From positions 1-7,147 of the forward strand of contig JBBRNI010000018.1 of NCBI GenBank assembly GCA_038230395.1: a stretch of 7,147 bases of DNA, read 5' to 3'. Positions 5,562 through 7,147 of this stretch are shown one piece after another. Numbering within the stretch: the first letter of the stretch is position 1; every line of letters begins with the position of its first letter. A program made the translations under genes and the position numbers. The DNA comes from JBDSWU01 sp038230395. Its GTDB lineage: Bacteria; Patescibacteriota; Saccharimonadia; Saccharimonadales; UBA4665. The notes beneath the pieces were generated by a model. The model did no database searches. It was not told the origin of the DNA and saw only the letters and a program-made list of their open reading frames with translations.

Positions 5562-5570
5562 ACTATAGCA
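5562..5570 (-). promoter_or_regulatory. Extended -10 promoter TGCTATAGT, leaderless start for the DUF1697 gene
   Basis: On the minus strand TG-C-TATAGT (hexamer 5567 to 5562) is followed by exactly 6 nt and then the ATG at 5555. The spacing is the same as at 105 and 830, placing the transcript start at the A of ATG. No strong -35 is evident. Confidence 0.6.
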
Positions 5571-5668
5571 AAACCCGGGCTGAACTTCGCTGTTATTGAG
5601 ACAAGCTGTAGCCTAGTAATTTTAAACTTGGGAATTGAAAAGTTTGCAGCAATACCAAAACCAATAGC

Positions 5669-5700
5669 TTGACACGATAGTTGCGGGCACTTGCTATAAT
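5669..5700 (+). promoter_or_regulatory. Promoter with perfect extended -10 TGCTATAAT and a TTGACA 20 bp upstream
   Basis: TTGACA (5669-5674) and TGCTATAAT (5692-5700) are both perfect matches, but the spacer between hexamers is 20 bp, longer than the usual 16-18. The extended -10 can work without a -35, so the TTGACA may be only partly used or may mark control by an activator that untwists the spacer. The predicted start is about 5707, and GGAGG (5713-5717) follows, 8 nt before the ATG at 5726. Confidence 0.7.
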
Positions 5701-5725
5701 AACGTCATAAACGGAGGCCAGTGTT

Positions 5726-6334
5726 ATGAGTAAGTTACTAATCGCCGTTATCGGTGCAGTCATCGTTGTTGGTGGCGGTGCCGCGTTGGTGGTCAGCAAG
5801 GGTAGTGATAATAATTCTGTCAAAGTTACCAATACGGCAACTGGCAAAAGCCAAGAAGTGAAAACTGGTAGTTCAGCCTATGTTGCAGTTGACGCTTGTG
5901 ATGTATTGACTGAGGCTGCGGCCAAACAAGTCATCGGCGACGGCGCAGTCAAGGGTGACACCTCAGCTGGGAATATTTCGAGCGATGCAGTCTCGGTGAG
6001 CAACTGTGTCTATACCTACAAATCAGTCACGACGGGCCCAGCCTTAGATCAAGCTCGAAGTACCGACGCTATTGGTGTCCTGGTGCGAGCCGCGAAGTCC
6101 AAAGTCGGTGCTGACAGCAATGTGGCTCAGTTTGGTTCGGCCAAACCAGCCACTGATGAAGACGTCAGCGGTTATGGCGATGCCGCATTCTGGAACCCAG
6201 CCCTCGGCCAACTGAGTATCCTCAAAGGCAATAATTGGTACATCATTAACCACTATACGGGCTTAAATGCTACCAAGGGTACTCTCGACCAAGCCAAGCA
6301 ACTGGCTGAAGCGATCAAGTCCAATTTACGCTAG
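5726..6334 (+). CDS. Membrane-anchored extracytoplasmic protein, DUF3558-like
   Basis: This 202-residue protein starts with a short N-terminus (MSK), one hydrophobic segment (about 4-23) and then a Ser/Thr/Asn/Lys-rich stalk (25-50). The remainder is a soluble domain facing outward. It is probably a signal anchor; there is no lipobox cysteine. The domain has DACDVLTEAAAKQVIGDG (57-73) with C58, SNCVYTY (92-98) with C94, and GYGDAAFWN then LSILKGNNWYII near the end. This order (Cys-Asp-x-Leu-Thr, second Cys before a Tyr-rich strand, GdaAfW, then a short strand with a GN/W turn) resembles actinobacterial DUF3558 proteins; that match is by pattern recognition and may be distant. C58 and C94 could form a disulfide, making it a possible client of the nearby thiol system (inference). 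Its start is supported by GGAGG and a strong promoter. Confidence 0.75.
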   Translation: MSKLLIAVIGAVIVVGGGAALVVSKGSDNNSVKVTNTATGKSQEVKTGSSAYVAVDACDVLTEAAAKQVIGDGAVKGDTSAGNISSDAVSVSNCVYTYKSVTTGPALDQARSTDAIGVLVRAAKSKVGADSNVAQFGSAKPATDEDVSGYGDAAFWNPALGQLSILKGNNWYIINHYTGLNATKGTLDQAKQLAEAIKSNLR

Positions 6335-6427
6335 GTATTTGGAAGCTACAATGCATGAAGCGTACTCTGCCCCACTTTAGACTTCCCATAGAACCGCCTC
6401 CCGAGCAAAGTTATGCTGAATTTCTAG

Positions 6428-6444
6428 CGAGTTATTCGAACTCG
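6428..6444. other. Perfect inverted repeat between convergent genes
   Basis: CGAGTT (6428-6433), 5-nt loop, AACTCG (6439-6444): a perfect 6-bp stem in the 138-bp gap between the anchored protein's stop (6334) and the CxCx4C gene's stop (6473). It has no T-run on either strand, so it is not a standard intrinsic terminator. A -10-like TATGCT (6412-6417) lies just upstream, but only an 18-codon ORF without a Shine-Dalgarno sequence follows. Nothing else was found in this gap. Confidence 0.35.
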
Positions 6445-6472
6445 ATGGTCGCAACCAATGGACGTATGGTAA

Positions 6473-6859
6473 CTATGTATTGTTGTTGGGGGTCTCGTTG
6501 AGTTCCACGCCTGGCTCATCGGTATAGTTATTTTTCTCAACAACACTATAGTTTGATTCTGATAGTATGACTTTTTCGATTGATTTAATCTGGTGAGATG
6601 GCTTGATAATAAAAGAGCCTCGATTGAGGTGTTTTTCTTGATAGGTGCTTAATTTCAGAGGTATTCTTTCGCTACAATTTTCGTCAGAGCACTCACACTT
6701 GAAGTGTAGGACCGGGTCATCGGAACGAACTAACTGAGGATTGCCATCAGTAACATGTTGAGCATCTAATTTATTAAGGCTGATGCCGACCGTTTCATTG
6801 GAGCGCCGAAAAATCATTTCATTCTCTATCTGACGTCTTTCAATAATAGGCATGTCCAT
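6473..6859 (-). CDS. Small CxCx4C protein of an uncharacterised actinobacteria-like family
   Basis: This 128-residue protein has no signal peptide or membrane segment. The N-terminus is charged (ERRQIENEMIFRRSNE, helix-like). The centre holds HFKCECSDENCSERIPLKL with cysteines 55, 57 and 62. After it come STYQEKHLNRGSFIIKPSHQ with H89 and then SIEKVILSESNYSVVEKN. The pattern of a CECSD...C knuckle, an xxxY helix, an F-I/V-pGH-like turn and an ExV...Y.VVEK strand recalls small hypothetical proteins widespread in Actinobacteria. Three cysteines plus a histidine could bind zinc; this is inference, and no function is known to me. The C-terminal tail is acidic and Asn-rich. The gene looks more A/T-rich than its neighbours and lies next to an IS end, which could mean recent acquisition. 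Start: M1 at 6859; M3 at 6853 is an alternative. There is no Shine-Dalgarno sequence. Confidence 0.8.
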   Translation of the reverse strand: MDMPIIERRQIENEMIFRRSNETVGISLNKLDAQHVTDGNPQLVRSDDPVLHFKCECSDENCSERIPLKLSTYQEKHLNRGSFIIKPSHQIKSIEKVILSESNYSVVEKNNYTDEPGVELNETPNNNT

Positions 6860-6870
6860 ATCGTTAGACT

Positions 6871-6898
6871 AGCATAAAAAAGATAAAAAGGTAGTCAA
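6871..6898 (-). promoter_or_regulatory. Promoter TTGACT-16-TATGCT for the CxCx4C gene
   Basis: On the minus strand TTGACT (6898-6893), a 16-bp T-rich spacer and TATGCT (6876-6871). The expected start is about 6864, leaving a leader of about 5 nt before the ATG at 6859. With no room for a Shine-Dalgarno sequence, the message is nearly leaderless. Confidence 0.65.
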
Positions 6899-6961
6899 CA
6901 ATGGCACTAAGATCTTCATGCCTGCAGGAATCATCATAATTAGGATCGTTGGAGGGCCGCC

Positions 6962-7048
6962 ATGTACGGTATTCAGTTACGATTCAGAACAAAGGCGCAC
7001 ATGAGCCTGTCAAGCTACCCTTTTCTGCAACACCTTGTCTTTTCATAG
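6962..7048 (+). pseudogene. Possible 5' gene fragment cut by the insertion-sequence end
   Basis: ATG at 6962 follows a good Shine-Dalgarno sequence, GGAGGG (6951-6956), with a 5-nt spacing, and a -10-like CATAAT lies at 6935-6940. The first 15 codons read MYGIQLRFRTKAHMS and then run into what looks like the tip of an IS beginning TGTCAAG at 7008. The frame continues through IS sequence to a TAG at 7046-7048, giving 28 codons in all. The simplest reading is that a rightward gene lost all but its beginning when the element inserted. The remnant is too short to assign to a family, and a chance ORF cannot be excluded. Confidence 0.35.
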
Positions 7049-7147
7049 CGTCGTAGCCGTGGTGAGGCTGGCAGCGTAAGCTGCCGGACTCATCTTTAGT
7101 GCTGTGTGGATACGCTCGGTATTGTAGTAGTGAATGTGCATGGCAAT
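7008..7147 (-). mobile_element. Insertion sequence, transposase-3' end (partial; continues past window)
   Basis: The transposase tail (7043-7147) ends 35 bp before a sequence that, read inward, begins TGTCAAGCTACCC at 7008. IS3-type and related elements begin with TG and end with CA, so 7008 is a plausible element tip. The other end and any target duplication lie outside the window, so this boundary is an estimate. Confidence 0.6.
7043..7147 (-). CDS. DDE transposase of the IS3/IS481 (rve) type, C-terminal 34 residues only
   Basis: Read on the minus strand from the window edge, the frame gives IAMHIHYYNTERIHTALKMS followed by PAAYAASL and a threonine-rich tail to TGA at 7045-7043. The YNTERxHxALxMSPAxY pattern is the well-known end of the integrase core in IS3 and IS481 group transposases, where it follows the catalytic glutamate. 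The D, D and E catalytic residues and the start lie beyond the window, so the family subgroup and intactness cannot be judged. The element would move DNA by a cut/copy-and-paste reaction at its terminal repeats. Confidence 0.88.
   Translation of the reverse strand: MAMHIHYYNTERIHTALKMSPAAYAASLTTATTL

Noticed and set aside
6428..6444. Hairpin containing TTCGAA considered as a tRNA T-arm or attachment-site remnant
   Set aside because: The stem and loop do not fit the 5-bp stem and 7-nt loop of a T-arm, and no acceptor stem or CCA-side sequence surrounds it.
6618..6636. CCTC-GATT-GAGG stem followed by TTTTT, terminator-like on the plus strand
   Set aside because: The stem is only 4 bp and lies inside the CxCx4C coding sequence, so coding constraint or chance explains it.
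6918..7004. 28-codon ORF MPAGIIII... on the plus strand
   Set aside because: It has no Shine-Dalgarno sequence and is out of frame with the better-supported start at 6962.
1..7147. CRISPR array, toxin-antitoxin pair, phage genes or alternative genetic code
   Set aside because: No regularly spaced repeat-spacer array is present, the XRE/membrane pair lacks toxin features, no phage structural motifs are seen, and TGA works as a stop codon.

Overview
The window is bacterial and compact, with moderate GC and short intergenic gaps. It uses a standard genetic code: TAA, TAG and TGA all end genes, and no gene needs TGA read through. Small single-domain proteins, a monoderm-style set of membrane-anchored extracytoplasmic proteins, many promoters placed directly at start codons, and the mix of families suggest Patescibacteria/CPR, most likely Candidatus Saccharibacteria. 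The mix is a folate enzyme, DUF1295, XRE plus a small membrane protein, a DipZ-type CcdA-thioredoxin fusion, DUF1697, and an actinobacteria-like CxCx4C protein. This lineage call is an inference from gene content; no marker gene such as rRNA is present.

Layout. The 5' end of a tRNA gene leaves the window on the minus strand (1-20). Divergent from it is a dihydrofolate reductase (105-593). A 236-bp gap follows, holding at most one weak small ORF, and then a DUF1295 membrane protein (830-1618). A two-gene unit comes next: a 74-residue XRE regulator (1780-2004) overlapping a four-helix membrane protein (1991-2356), behind a recognisable promoter and a candidate operator. The best-defined operon (2424-4952) starts from a near-consensus promoter. 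It encodes an anchored thioredoxin-like protein, a CcdA-thioredoxin-lectin-like fusion (DipZ type) and a small glutaredoxin. Together these could carry reducing equivalents from the cytoplasm across the membrane to extracytoplasmic disulfides.

The right part holds a convergent DUF1697 gene (5007-5555, minus) and a membrane-anchored two-cysteine protein resembling the DUF3558 group (5726-6334). It continues with an A/T-rich small CxCx4C protein (6473-6859, minus), a short ORF start apparently interrupted at 7008, and the terminal end of an insertion sequence whose DDE transposase runs out of the window on the minus strand (7043-7147).

Two translation-start styles coexist. Operon genes have Shine-Dalgarno sequences. 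At least three monocistronic genes (105, 830, and 5555 on the minus strand) have a -10 hexamer ending exactly 6 nt before the ATG and are probably made from leaderless mRNAs. No defence system, CRISPR array or clearly new multi-gene system is visible. The most interesting items are the leaderless promoter geometry, the redox operon with its Met/His/Lys-rich tether, and the orphan CxCx4C protein beside the IS end.
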